A stretch of 21,561 bases of DNA from a virus. The notes beneath the pieces were generated by a model. It ran no database searches. It had not been told where the DNA came from and saw nothing but the letters and a program-made list of their open reading frames with translations. Below, piece after piece: positions 1 through 7,026 of this stretch (within the stretch, counting starts at the first letter, position 1; the number at the start of each line of letters is the position of its first letter). The position numbers and the translations under genes are program-made. The DNA is taken from positions 1 through 21,561 of IMG/VR virus record IMGVR_UViG_3300044846_002110; one strand, 5' to 3'.

Positions 1-2683
1 TACTACTATCAATTGTAATTGTTACAACACCTTCTATCTTACCTTCAGAGTTAGTGTTACTTATAAATTCTTTTTCTAACGCATCAATTAAAGTATCAAG
101 TTTTTGTTTATTAGATATAACAACACTATCAAAAAACGAACTTGTTTGACCTGAAGTTGTTGGAGATAACTTTTGATAGTCTCCCTTTTTTGAAATATAG
201 TCCTCATACAATGGAGTAAAAGGTTGGTTAAACTCTAATGGTCTATCGTTATTAAAATAAAAACCTACATTTTCAAATGTCTTAAGTGTTGCTTCGGGAG
301 AACCTCCAGTTCCTGTATCACTAGATAATTCAGGAGTTGTCGTAATTGTATTAATAGTATACTCTAATTGTTCTCTTGTTAATTCTTTTGATGAAATAGC
401 TTGTTGTATATCAAATAAATCGTTAGGTGATATTGTATAATATTTTTTCGCAAGTTCATACAAATCATATTTTCTACATCCCGCAAAAAACGATTCTAAA
501 ATACTGTCTACCCTAACCTTATTTGTTTCGTTAGCTAAAACTTTATTAACGATAACATTTAATACAGATGGATGGTCAACTACTATTTTCCAAGTTAAAT
601 TACCTGTTCTAGTAGTATTCTTGTAAGTATATATTGGCTCTGGTCTACCTATAAATTCATTAGGTTGCCAATTCGCTTGTACGGTTTCACTAAAGGTTAA
701 TCCGTATGGTGGGAACCACATAACTCTACCTCCGTTTGGTCCTCTTTCACAAACAGGTAAATCAGCGACTGAAAATCCTGGAGTATTTGAGGTTGCCCAA
801 GCCAAGTTCTCAATTGAAAACATATATTTCTTAGCGTAAGCATTATTATACGTTCCAATTAAATTGGTTGAATCTTGACCACCTTCTTGTTTATTAGGCG
901 CAATATTAAGATTATATGTTTTATCTAAAACCGAATATGAAAATCTTCTACCTTCAGTAACAATTCCATCTGTTTTTTGTAGGTCATTATATTGAAGATA
1001 CGGAACATCTTTAGTAAAAACTCTGCAATATTCAGTTCCAACTTCTTGTCCAATAGCACCTGTATATTGTATAACCCTTGAACCTTTAGTTAATTCTTTA
1101 TAACCATCATGGAATACTTTACTAACTTGGTCTATTGCATTACCAACGTGTTGTAATCTTTTACCCCCTTCAGGTTGGCTATTAATAATTCTTTGGGTGT
1201 CATCAAGGATTGAACCTTCTTTAAAGGTTCTTTCTGTAGATTCTGTTGTATTATATGATGAGGGTTTAAAGTCCTCATCTTGGTCCAATATAACCCCACC
1301 TACACCTACTTTCTTACCCGCGTTTCCTTTGTATTTTGGAGACACCCAAGTGAACCCACCTTCAATACCTCCACCATTACTATATGTTGGGCCATTAGCG
1401 CCTAAACGAATTTCCTTACTTGGACCTTCATATAACTGTGCCAACTCATGTGGCCCGTATACAGGTGATTGTTGTTCATTACCAAACGCGTCTACGGGTA
1501 AAGCTCTACTTGGTGAGAATACTCTTGATGGGTCTGATGTTGTTGAACCAATATAAAAATTAGCATTGTTTGTTTCGGTCCCTACAATCGCACCTCCTAA
1601 TCTGTCAAGTAATGTTCTATCGTAATTTGGCTTATATCTATTGTAGTTAATGTTTTTCCACAATATAGATTTTTGTCCAGCGCCAGTATTGTTGTAAAAT
1701 ATTTGTGTACCTGTTTTACCCGCACCTAAAAGTTTGTTTGTTAGGTTACCTAAGGCCGCAAGTGGATTTGCCAATAACGCTTGTCCAATTGTTGTTGGTT
1801 GGCCAGGATTAATATTTGGGTCAAAGTATGAACCAGGTATTAATGAAAAAGGTAAAAGACTGCCACCCAATCTAAGTCCAAAATCAGCTGCTGCGGTTAT
1901 AGGGTTGGCGGGAACGGTAATTTGATAATTAGGTTCAATTAACGGAACTCTACCCGTTAGAATATTAACAACATTAGTACTACTATTAATATTTAAAAAG
2001 TTAGCACGGCCAATAGTTTCTCTAACAATCGCTCTACCAATTCTTTCTTCAAATTCTCTTTTAAGCGTTCTTGCACCTAAACGAGCAATAAACGAATCTT
2101 GACTTAGTAATCCATTACTACCTGTTGGGTTTGGGTTTAATAGAATAGATAATGGAGTATACGATGAAGGATTAAAAGTCGTTGGATAAGGTTGGTTATT
2201 ATATAACTGTCTTACACCACCAGGTATTGAACTTGATATTGTATCAGGTGTTGTAATATAAACCCCTGCGTCATACTGGTCTAACCCTCCATTACCAAAA
2301 GCATTAAGTGGTATCCAAGCTGGAGCGATAGCCCCAAATCCAATTTTTGACGCAATCTGTGCTTCATCAATTAAGTTAGCATCTTGTTGACCTGGGCCGT
2401 ATTCACCTTTATTTGATACAGTATTTAAGTTTCCACTAATATCAGGTACTAGTTGGTAACCTCCGTCGTTACCCCACTTATTAAGTGGATACTGTTTATC
2501 TGCATAAAAAGTTGTATCAATAAGACCATCAGGACTATCAACTACTGAAAAATCGGATTGAATTATTTCGTAAGTTGTCGGAGGCGTAACTTTAGTAGGG
2601 GACTTAGCATAAGGCACTAAATTCCTTGTAATTAGTTTTTTTCTAAAACCTTCTGTGCTTATATAATCTAATGGACTACCCAT
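1..2683 (-). CDS. Giant baseplate/tail-hub-type structural protein, C-terminus cut by window edge
   Basis: An open frame of 894 codons starts at ATG 2683 (Met-Gly-Ser-Pro-Leu-Asp-Tyr) and runs off the left edge without a stop, so the C-terminus is missing. It is rich in Asn, Gly, Pro and Thr and has no signal peptide or membrane segment. Around residues 650-705 an aromatic block (WFPPYG, then FIGRPEPIYTY, then WKIVVDHPS) resembles the beta-rich segments of phage baseplate or tube-cap proteins. From about residue 800, FYFNND, a loop, then an amphipathic helix and GVVTITIDSS look like the start of an OmpA-type peptidoglycan-binding domain. Its place right after the tape measure gene supports a baseplate or hub role; T4 has gp48 and gp54 there, but those are far smaller. 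The family is not firmly recognised. Function is inferred from position and composition. Confidence 0.7.
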   Translation of the reverse strand, partial: MGSPLDYISTEGFRKKLITRNLVPYAKSPTKVTPPTTYEIIQSDFSVVDSPDGLIDTTFYADKQYPLNKWGNDGGYQLVPDISGNLNTVSNKGEYGPGQQDANLIDEAQIASKIGFGAIAPAWIPLNAFGNGGLDQYDAGVYITTPDTISSSIPGGVRQLYNNQPYPTTFNPSSYTPLSILLNPNPTGSNGLLSQDSFIARLGARTLKREFEERIGRAIVRETIGRANFLNINSSTNVVNILTGRVPLIEPNYQITVPANPITAAADFGLRLGGSLLPFSLIPGSYFDPNINPGQPTTIGQALLANPLAALGNLTNKLLGAGKTGTQIFYNNTGAGQKSILWKNINYNRYKPNYDRTLLDRLGGAIVGTETNNANFYIGSTTSDPSRVFSPSRALPVDAFGNEQQSPVYGPHELAQLYEGPSKEIRLGANGPTYSNGGGIEGGFTWVSPKYKGNAGKKVGVGGVILDQDEDFKPSSYNTTESTERTFKEGSILDDTQRIINSQPEGGKRLQHVGNAIDQVSKVFHDGYKELTKGSRVIQYTGAIGQEVGTEYCRVFTKDVPYLQYNDLQKTDGIVTEGRRFSYSVLDKTYNLNIAPNKQEGGQDSTNLIGTYNNAYAKKYMFSIENLAWATSNTPGFSVADLPVCERGPNGGRVMWFPPYGLTFSETVQANWQPNEFIGRPEPIYTYKNTTRTGNLTWKIVVDHPSVLNVIVNKVLANETNKVRVDSILESFFAGCRKYDLYELAKKYYTISPNDLFDIQQAISSKELTREQLEYTINTITTTPELSSDTGTGGSPEATLKTFENVGFYFNNDRPLEFNQPFTPLYEDYISKKGDYQKLSPTTSGQTSSFFDSVVISNKQKLDTLIDALEKEFISNTNSEGKIEGVVTITIDSS

Positions 2684-2731
2684 TTATACTTTTATTAATA
2701 AATAGGTTGATGGTGTTTTTTTGTTAGACAT
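2684..2731 (-). promoter_or_regulatory. Short spacer with TATTTAT element before the giant baseplate gene
   Basis: This 48-base gap separates the tape measure stop from the next ATG. It contains TATTTAT 14 bases before the start codon, the same element seen in front of most structural units here. A 15-codon reading frame also fills the gap exactly, but its composition is that of the AT-rich leader and I do not regard it as a gene. Confidence 0.35.
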
Positions 2732-4564
2732 TTATCTTCTTTCTAACTCTTTTGCCTTTTGATTGTAATATTCGTAAATCTTTTTTTTGAATTCATCCGA
2801 CTCAAAATATGTTTTAAATTGTTGTTCACTAACACCAGGAGGGGCATCAACTTTAATTGTAATTGTACCCCCAAAATCAACTTGTGAATTAACTTGTTTT
2901 GTTTGTGAAATACTATCAGCATAATTTTTTGAAGCGGTACCTTTACCCATTACAGCATCTCTTGTTAAAGGCTTAGCCGTTGTTGGAGATTTTGTTTGTG
3001 TTGTTGGTGTTGTGGTTGGTTTTGAACCATCTAATAAATTATTTTTAAACCATGTTTCAACCATACTTGTTCCTTTAAGACTTGATGCAGTTTCTTTAAG
3101 AACTTCTTTTATTGCATTTAATGAATCACCCCCTAAACTTTCACCCTTTTTTAATAAACCGTCTTGAATATTTTTAAGATTGTTAATAAAGTCCTCTGAT
3201 TTAATCCCACCTTTTTGTGCTTCACCAAATAAAGTTTTCATCTCACCTATAGCTTCACTAACACTTTTTCTAACTTCAGGTGTTTTTGGTAATGATTTTT
3301 GTGATACATCACCAAATTTAGTGAAAATATTTCTTAAACCTTCAATATTAGTACTAACTTCCTTAGTTGAAACAACTCCAAACTTACCAGCGTCAACCAT
3401 TGCTTTCATATCTGCAGCCATACTTTGTAAGGCGGTTAGTTGACTTCGTTGAATGTCTTCTACTGTTTTTGGTGCATTTTTTTGTTGTTCAATTAATTCG
3501 TCAAATTCTTCTTGGTTAAGATTTTGTAATTCTTTTGTAACACCATCTTTAAGTGTTACTTCATATTTACCACCTTTACCCATTTTTGCAATGTTTGCAA
3601 GATATTGTTTATCTTCTTCATTTTCAAATTTAAGACCCGCACCACTAACTTCAGATAACCTTTTATCCAAATCAGCAGCAGCCAATGCAGATTTTGATAA
3701 GTTTTCAAAACTTGTTCCAGTTTCTTTGGCAAGTTCTCTTAAAGTTAAAACCCCTTGTGGGTTAATTTTAAATGATTTTGTCTTTTCGTCGTATTCAGTA
3801 AATTGTTTTGTTGCTTTAATTAAACTATCTTGTAATCCTGATGGGTCATTAATTGAGGCGTTCATCAATGCAAATGGGTCAGCCAAAGCCCCCATAGAAA
3901 CTCCCAATCTTTGTATTCCAGCTGCTGTTTCAATCGCACCTTCAGGTGTCAATACTTTTTCAGCAAACTGAAAAGTTTCCTTCATATCAAATCTTAACAT
4001 TGAAGCTTGTGCAGCCATTTTCGCCAATCCTTGGACACCTCCCTCAAACTGATAACGATTCATTTGTCCCATGTTATCTGAAACATCTTTCATCACTTTG
4101 GTTGCGTTTAATCCAACACTTTGAATATATTCAATAGATTCGTTTAAATTTGGACCTATTTGAGATGTTTCATAACCAACATCTTTAAACTTACTAACTA
4201 AGGCTCCTGCTGTAGTATCTAAAACTTTTGATGCTGCATATAATTCACTAATAACTTTTTCATTTTCAATAACGTTTCTATTTGATGCCGAAGCAATTTC
4301 TATAATAGTATTCGAAACATCATCTAAAGTCCCACCTAATTTTTCAACACCTGCAGCCGCATCCGTAAAGGCGACTTTCATCTCTTCAATTCTTGCCCTG
4401 CCTAGTCCAAAACTTTTATTAAGTTTATCCGCATGAGCAACCATTAAACCTAATGCCTCACTTAAGGTCTTAATAGGTGAAAGAGCCTCTTTAATGGTAT
4501 TATTAATATCGGTAACCGCCTGTTTATCAGCGCTTAGTTTTTTATCTACATCTCCTTCTGCCAT
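2732..4564 (-). CDS. Tail tape measure-like protein
   Basis: A 610-residue, largely helical protein rich in Ala, Lys, Glu and Ser. It has long heptad-like stretches over about residues 1-200 and 380-510, a Thr/Pro/Lys-rich linker around 515-545, and a short beta-type C-terminal module (GGTITIKVDAPPG) followed by a charged helix. No membrane segment or lytic enzyme motif is visible. In tailed phages the tape measure sits inside the tail tube and sets its length. T4 gp29 is 590 residues, so this length would fit a T4-sized tail. The gene follows the gp26/51-like chaperone and precedes a large baseplate protein, the usual place for a tape measure. A TATTTAT element lies 22 bases before the ATG. 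The call rests on context, composition and length rather than on a diagnostic motif. Confidence 0.7.
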   Translation of the reverse strand: MAEGDVDKKLSADKQAVTDINNTIKEALSPIKTLSEALGLMVAHADKLNKSFGLGRARIEEMKVAFTDAAAGVEKLGGTLDDVSNTIIEIASASNRNVIENEKVISELYAASKVLDTTAGALVSKFKDVGYETSQIGPNLNESIEYIQSVGLNATKVMKDVSDNMGQMNRYQFEGGVQGLAKMAAQASMLRFDMKETFQFAEKVLTPEGAIETAAGIQRLGVSMGALADPFALMNASINDPSGLQDSLIKATKQFTEYDEKTKSFKINPQGVLTLRELAKETGTSFENLSKSALAAADLDKRLSEVSGAGLKFENEEDKQYLANIAKMGKGGKYEVTLKDGVTKELQNLNQEEFDELIEQQKNAPKTVEDIQRSQLTALQSMAADMKAMVDAGKFGVVSTKEVSTNIEGLRNIFTKFGDVSQKSLPKTPEVRKSVSEAIGEMKTLFGEAQKGGIKSEDFINNLKNIQDGLLKKGESLGGDSLNAIKEVLKETASSLKGTSMVETWFKNNLLDGSKPTTTPTTQTKSPTTAKPLTRDAVMGKGTASKNYADSISQTKQVNSQVDFGGTITIKVDAPPGVSEQQFKTYFESDEFKKKIYEYYNQKAKELERR

Positions 4565-4594
4565 ATAATTGAATTATAGTATCTATATAAATAG

Positions 4595-4622
4595 AAGAAG
4601 GACTAATTTTTTAGTCCTTCTT
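4595..4622 (-). terminator. Perfect 12-bp hairpin between chaperone extension and tape measure
   Basis: Positions 4595-4606 and 4611-4622 are exact inverted repeats (AAGAAGGACTAA / TTAGTCCTTCTT) around a four-base loop. On the minus strand the stem includes the stop codon of the chaperone extension frame and is followed by a moderately U-rich run (CUAUUUAUAU). It may be a weak intrinsic terminator or an RNA-stabilising hairpin. Confidence 0.5.
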
Positions 4623-4790
4623 ATGTTCTTCAATCCATTTATCAAGTAAATATTTTCTAACAAACACTGGCATCTGTTGAAAATCTTGGTATGTCACTTT
4701 CATTAAATTATTCAAATAGTAAAATTCATCTATTTGACTTTTCCTATAATCAGAAGAAAGGACGAAAAAAGTCCGCCCCAAACCCAACAT
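4611..4790 (-). CDS. Overlapping frame, probable frameshifted C-terminal extension of the chaperone
   Basis: This frame overlaps the last codons of the gp26/51-like gene and ends at TAA 4611. From codon 4763 onward it encodes 50 residues with a convincing protein-like pattern: Asp-Glu-Phe-Tyr-Tyr-Leu, then VTYQDFQQMPVFVRKYLLDK, then Trp-Ile-Glu-Glu. The overlap starts next to a run of six T (4765-4770, codons TTT TTT). A +1 or -2 slip there would fuse these residues to the upstream protein. Tail assembly chaperones just upstream of tape measure genes are known to be extended this way (lambda G/GT; Mu uses a -2 shift). Alternatives are independent translation from ATG 4790 or from ATG 4703 (30 residues). 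The segment is probably translated; the mechanism is inferred. Confidence 0.55.
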   Translation of the reverse strand: MLGLGRTFFVLSSDYRKSQIDEFYYLNNLMKVTYQDFQQMPVFVRKYLLDKWIEEHKKD

Positions 4791-5493
4791 TTACTGTTAG
4801 TTTTTCTCCTGACGGGGCTATTAACATTCTTGTCATATCCAATCTAGGTTCATTTAGATTCATAAAGTTTCTAATAAATTTAGAATCGGCGATTGGCATT
4901 GATTCAATAAATTTTGCAATAACGGCTTTGTCGGTTGAGCCGTCAACCTCAATAATTTCTTTTTGCATTCTCCAAGTAACTTTTGGAACTACCCTACCTT
5001 GAGGGTATGTTTCAGATAATCTTGCAATCTCCATAATTTCACCATAATTTAATGGTCTGATTTTAATTGTTGATTGAGATTTAGGTAGGAAAACAGTAAA
5101 GGTTCCGTCTTCATTTGGTTGTTGACCATTAATGATAGATAATTGGTCTAACATTACTGTTGTTTGAAATTGTTTTTTAGTTCCAGGGTCGGTTGCTGAT
5201 ATTGACATATCAGGACCAAAAGCAGTATTTCTTAAAAAAATTAAGATAGCTTCAACATCTCCTTCGAGTAAATCTTCAACTCTAACATCAGGTTCATAGA
5301 TTTTTGCTCGTAATAAATTTAATGTTAAATCTTGACCTCCACCCATTAAAATATTTTCATCTGAAGCAGTTAGATAACCAATCTTAAGTGATTTCTTTTT
5401 ATTTTTATAAAAAATACCTTGTGATGGTAAAGGTACCACATCGTGTGGTAATGTAAAATTTTGTTGACCGTAGTCGTTTGATTGTGTGTCCAT
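4750..5493 (-). CDS. T4 gp26/gp51-type baseplate hub/tail assembly chaperone protein
   Basis: A 247-residue soluble protein. The N-terminal motif PLPSQGIFYK (residues 21-30), the acidic helix ending DLLEGDVEAILIFLRNTAFG (about 74-93) and the beta-rich centre match the pattern of the T4 gp26/gp51 baseplate family. In T4 these proteins act in baseplate hub assembly. Here the gene lies directly upstream of the tape measure, the position of tail assembly chaperones in other tailed phages. The 3' end overlaps a second frame across a T6 run, so a longer form may exist. The ATG follows a strong hairpin with a T tract, only about two bases away, and has no Shine-Dalgarno sequence. Family assignment is fairly secure; the exact T4 equivalent (26 or 51) cannot be chosen. 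Confidence 0.8.
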   Translation of the reverse strand: MDTQSNDYGQQNFTLPHDVVPLPSQGIFYKNKKKSLKIGYLTASDENILMGGGQDLTLNLLRAKIYEPDVRVEDLLEGDVEAILIFLRNTAFGPDMSISATDPGTKKQFQTTVMLDQLSIINGQQPNEDGTFTVFLPKSQSTIKIRPLNYGEIMEIARLSETYPQGRVVPKVTWRMQKEIIEVDGSTDKAVIAKFIESMPIADSKFIRNFMNLNEPRLDMTRMLIAPSGEKLTVNVGFGADFFRPFF

Positions 5494-5495
5494 AT

Positions 5496-5533
5496 AAAAA
5501 AATTAACCGTAAAGTTTATCGCTTTACGGTTAA
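5496..5533 (-). terminator. Intrinsic terminator after the tail tube gene
   Basis: Arms 5503-5514 and 5522-5533 form a perfect 12-bp stem (minus strand TTAACCGTAAAG / CTTTACGGTTAA) with a seven-base loop. On the minus strand a run of T follows at once (about 5496-5502). This is a textbook rho-independent terminator for the tube transcript. It ends almost at the ATG of the next gene (5493), so it could also affect that gene's expression. Confidence 0.8.
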
Positions 5534-5565
5534 ATATAATTATACTTGAAAATTTGTAAATAGTA

Positions 5566-6054
5566 TTAGTAAACTAACACACATCTATCCATTCTTAGTG
5601 TTGCAGATATTGTTGCTAATCCATCGGTATTGTATGCTAACGAATCAAAGTTAACATCAGTTAAGAATGTTCCATAAAGAATCCATTTCTCAACAACAAC
5701 TCCTGTTGGGTCCAACATTTCAAGGTCGATGTCTTTTTTGTAACCCGCAGCATAACCCATACGACCTGTTACTGATTCTGCATGTAAACGAACCCACTCC
5801 ATAAGAGCTTGAGCAGCTGATGGTCCAATAGGGTCACGGAATTTAACTGGAATTGTTTGCCAGTTGAATCTACCTGCAACGTAAGTAGATGTGTTTAAGA
5901 ACGGTATCTCAACTGGTGCAATTGTAATGTGTGGTCTAGCCGTTGACTCTACAAACCATTCGTTAATACCTAAACTTGATGGAAACCTTAGGATAAAACG
6001 ATTTTGACGTTTTGGTTCGTAAGGTATCGGCATTTTCATTAATAAATCAGCCAT
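5566..6054 (-). CDS. 19: Tail tube protein, gp19-like
   Basis: A 162-residue protein, close to T4 gp19 (163 residues). The N-terminal block RQNRFILRFPSSLGI (about residues 15-29), the central PVKFRDPIGPSAAQALMEWV and the C-terminal beta strands ending TISATLRMDRCVLVY fit the gp19/Hcp-type tube fold. The protein forms hexameric rings stacked inside the sheath as the DNA conduit. It is preceded by a roughly 100-base A-rich leader without a Shine-Dalgarno sequence and followed by a strong terminator, so it can be expressed as its own unit, as expected for an abundant virion protein. No anomaly is seen in length or start. Confidence 0.88.
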   Translation of the reverse strand: MADLLMKMPIPYEPKRQNRFILRFPSSLGINEWFVESTARPHITIAPVEIPFLNTSTYVAGRFNWQTIPVKFRDPIGPSAAQALMEWVRLHAESVTGRMGYAAGYKKDIDLEMLDPTGVVVEKWILYGTFLTDVNFDSLAYNTDGLATISATLRMDRCVLVY

Positions 6055-6153
6055 GTTATTTTAATTTTTTTTAGTTTTTTTGTTGTTTATATCTATAAAT
6101 ATAGTCTTGTTAAAAAATTTTTCTCTTTACTTTTTTTTCTGTGAGATTATTCT
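6055..6153 (-). promoter_or_regulatory. Leader of the tail tube gene with TATTTAT element
   Basis: This 99-base AT-rich gap carries TATTTAT about 40 bases before the tube ATG, followed by an A-rich leader (AAAAAAAC, AAAAAAAATT) typical of strongly translated Bacteroidota genes that lack Shine-Dalgarno sequences. The promoter role of the element is inferred from its recurrence in front of other units. Confidence 0.4.
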
Positions 6154-6981
6154 TTATTTATATTCCTTTTTAATGCCTCCAGCAGTAGAATAAGTCTTAA
6201 CTATATTATCTGGTTTATCTTTAAAATGTTTACTCATTACTTCTACGTTTCTTATATCGTCATCTGAAAATCCTATACTGGGTTCCATTGGAATAAAGTT
6301 ATTAGAAATTTCATTTTTAATATATGCTTTCTTATTAAGAACACCAGCTATTCCTTTTATATAAGAAACAAAGTTTTCCATTGCTTTAACTTTTAATTCT
6401 TCAGGATTGGCAGCACTTCCTTCTCCAAAAGTCACAGGATGATACTTATTTAGTTCTAAATATGATTTAATTAAATCATCATCATCCATATCTTTTTCAC
6501 CGACAAACGTCCTGTATTTTTTAAGGTTCTTAATTAGTTGGTCTTTATCAATACCATTATACCCACTAATAATATAATTGTAAACTGCTTGTTTTAATGT
6601 TTCAGGATTGTGACCTCTTGCGGTAATGATTGAAAAAATTGAACCATTATTAATTGCTTCTCTAAAATCACCAAATGCGGGACCTTCTTTAGCTCTCATC
6701 GCATCAATTAAAAAATCTTTATCTCCTGCGGTTCTAAAATTTCTAAAAGGGTCTTCAGCAAAACCAACAATTGTATCACCTTTATATTCAAAAGGGGTTT
6801 TATCTAAATCGTGTCTATGTTCGGCAAAATCGTCAGTACTCATACCAACTTCTTCGCCGTCTTCAGTTTTTACAACAATTTTTGTTGGCATATGAACAAT
6901 ATTGTCATCCCAATCAAAAGCGTAATATTTCATGTCTGGAGTCCCTTCTCCTTTAAAACCTTCTTTAATTTGTCTTTTCAT
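6154..6981 (-). CDS. HAD-superfamily phosphatase-like protein in the tail cluster
   Basis: A 275-residue soluble protein. Near the N-terminus, AFDWDDNIVH (residues 21-30) gives HAD motif I, with Asp23 the likely nucleophile and Asp25 the acid/base. SIITARGH (117-124) supplies the motif II Thr120, a Lys near 198-200 may be motif III, and GFSDDDIRNV (237-246) supplies the motif IV acids. This is the full catalytic set of a phosphohydrolase; the substrate cannot be told. Met17, just before motif I, is a possible alternative start. The gene lies between sheath and tube, where T4 has none, and it follows a UUCG hairpin. It may be a virion protein, a processing enzyme or a metabolic gene. Superfamily is fairly sure, role unknown. 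Confidence 0.75.
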   Translation of the reverse strand: MKRQIKEGFKGEGTPDMKYYAFDWDDNIVHMPTKIVVKTEDGEEVGMSTDDFAEHRHDLDKTPFEYKGDTIVGFAEDPFRNFRTAGDKDFLIDAMRAKEGPAFGDFREAINNGSIFSIITARGHNPETLKQAVYNYIISGYNGIDKDQLIKNLKKYRTFVGEKDMDDDDLIKSYLELNKYHPVTFGEGSAANPEELKVKAMENFVSYIKGIAGVLNKKAYIKNEISNNFIPMEPSIGFSDDDIRNVEVMSKHFKDKPDNIVKTYSTAGGIKKEYK

Positions 6982-6996
6982 ACTTTGGCAATTAAA

Positions 6997-7016
6997 GGGG
7001 ACACCGAAGTATCCCC
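6997..7016 (-). terminator. UUCG-tetraloop hairpin after the sheath gene
   Basis: Arms 6997-7004 and 7009-7016 form an 8-bp stem (minus strand GGGGATAC / GTGTCCCC, one G-U pair) closed by a C(UUCG)G tetraloop and followed by UUUAAUU. It sits between the sheath stop (7027) and the HAD gene start (6981). It is probably a terminator or a 3'-end stabiliser for the sheath mRNA; the short U tract suggests partial read-through. Confidence 0.65.
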
Positions 7017-7026
7017 GTTAAATTTA

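Noticed and set aside
1197-1925. Plus-strand frames of 119 and 63 codons.
   Set aside because: They are antisense to the partial giant baseplate gene, which is open over the whole stretch and has a coherent protein pattern.
2684-2731. A 15-codon frame between the tape measure and giant baseplate genes, in frame with both.
   Set aside because: It is too short and AT-driven, and it contains the TATTTAT element; the agreement of frame can arise by chance.
3180-4137. Three plus-strand frames of 63-172 codons opposite the tape measure gene.
   Set aside because: They are antisense shadows; composition rich in Ser, Phe and Leu reflects the complementary Lys/Glu/Ala codons.
4765-4770. A -1 frameshift at the T6 run.
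   Set aside because: The -1 frame stops after 11 codons and gives no protein-like sequence; only the +1/-2 frame is long and coherent.
6155-6162. An exact T4 late promoter core TATAAATA on the minus strand, about 100 bases upstream of the tube gene.
   Set aside because: It lies in the last codons and stop of the HAD gene and is expected by chance in DNA this AT-rich; the sheath leader copy at 10321-10328 is the only better placed one.
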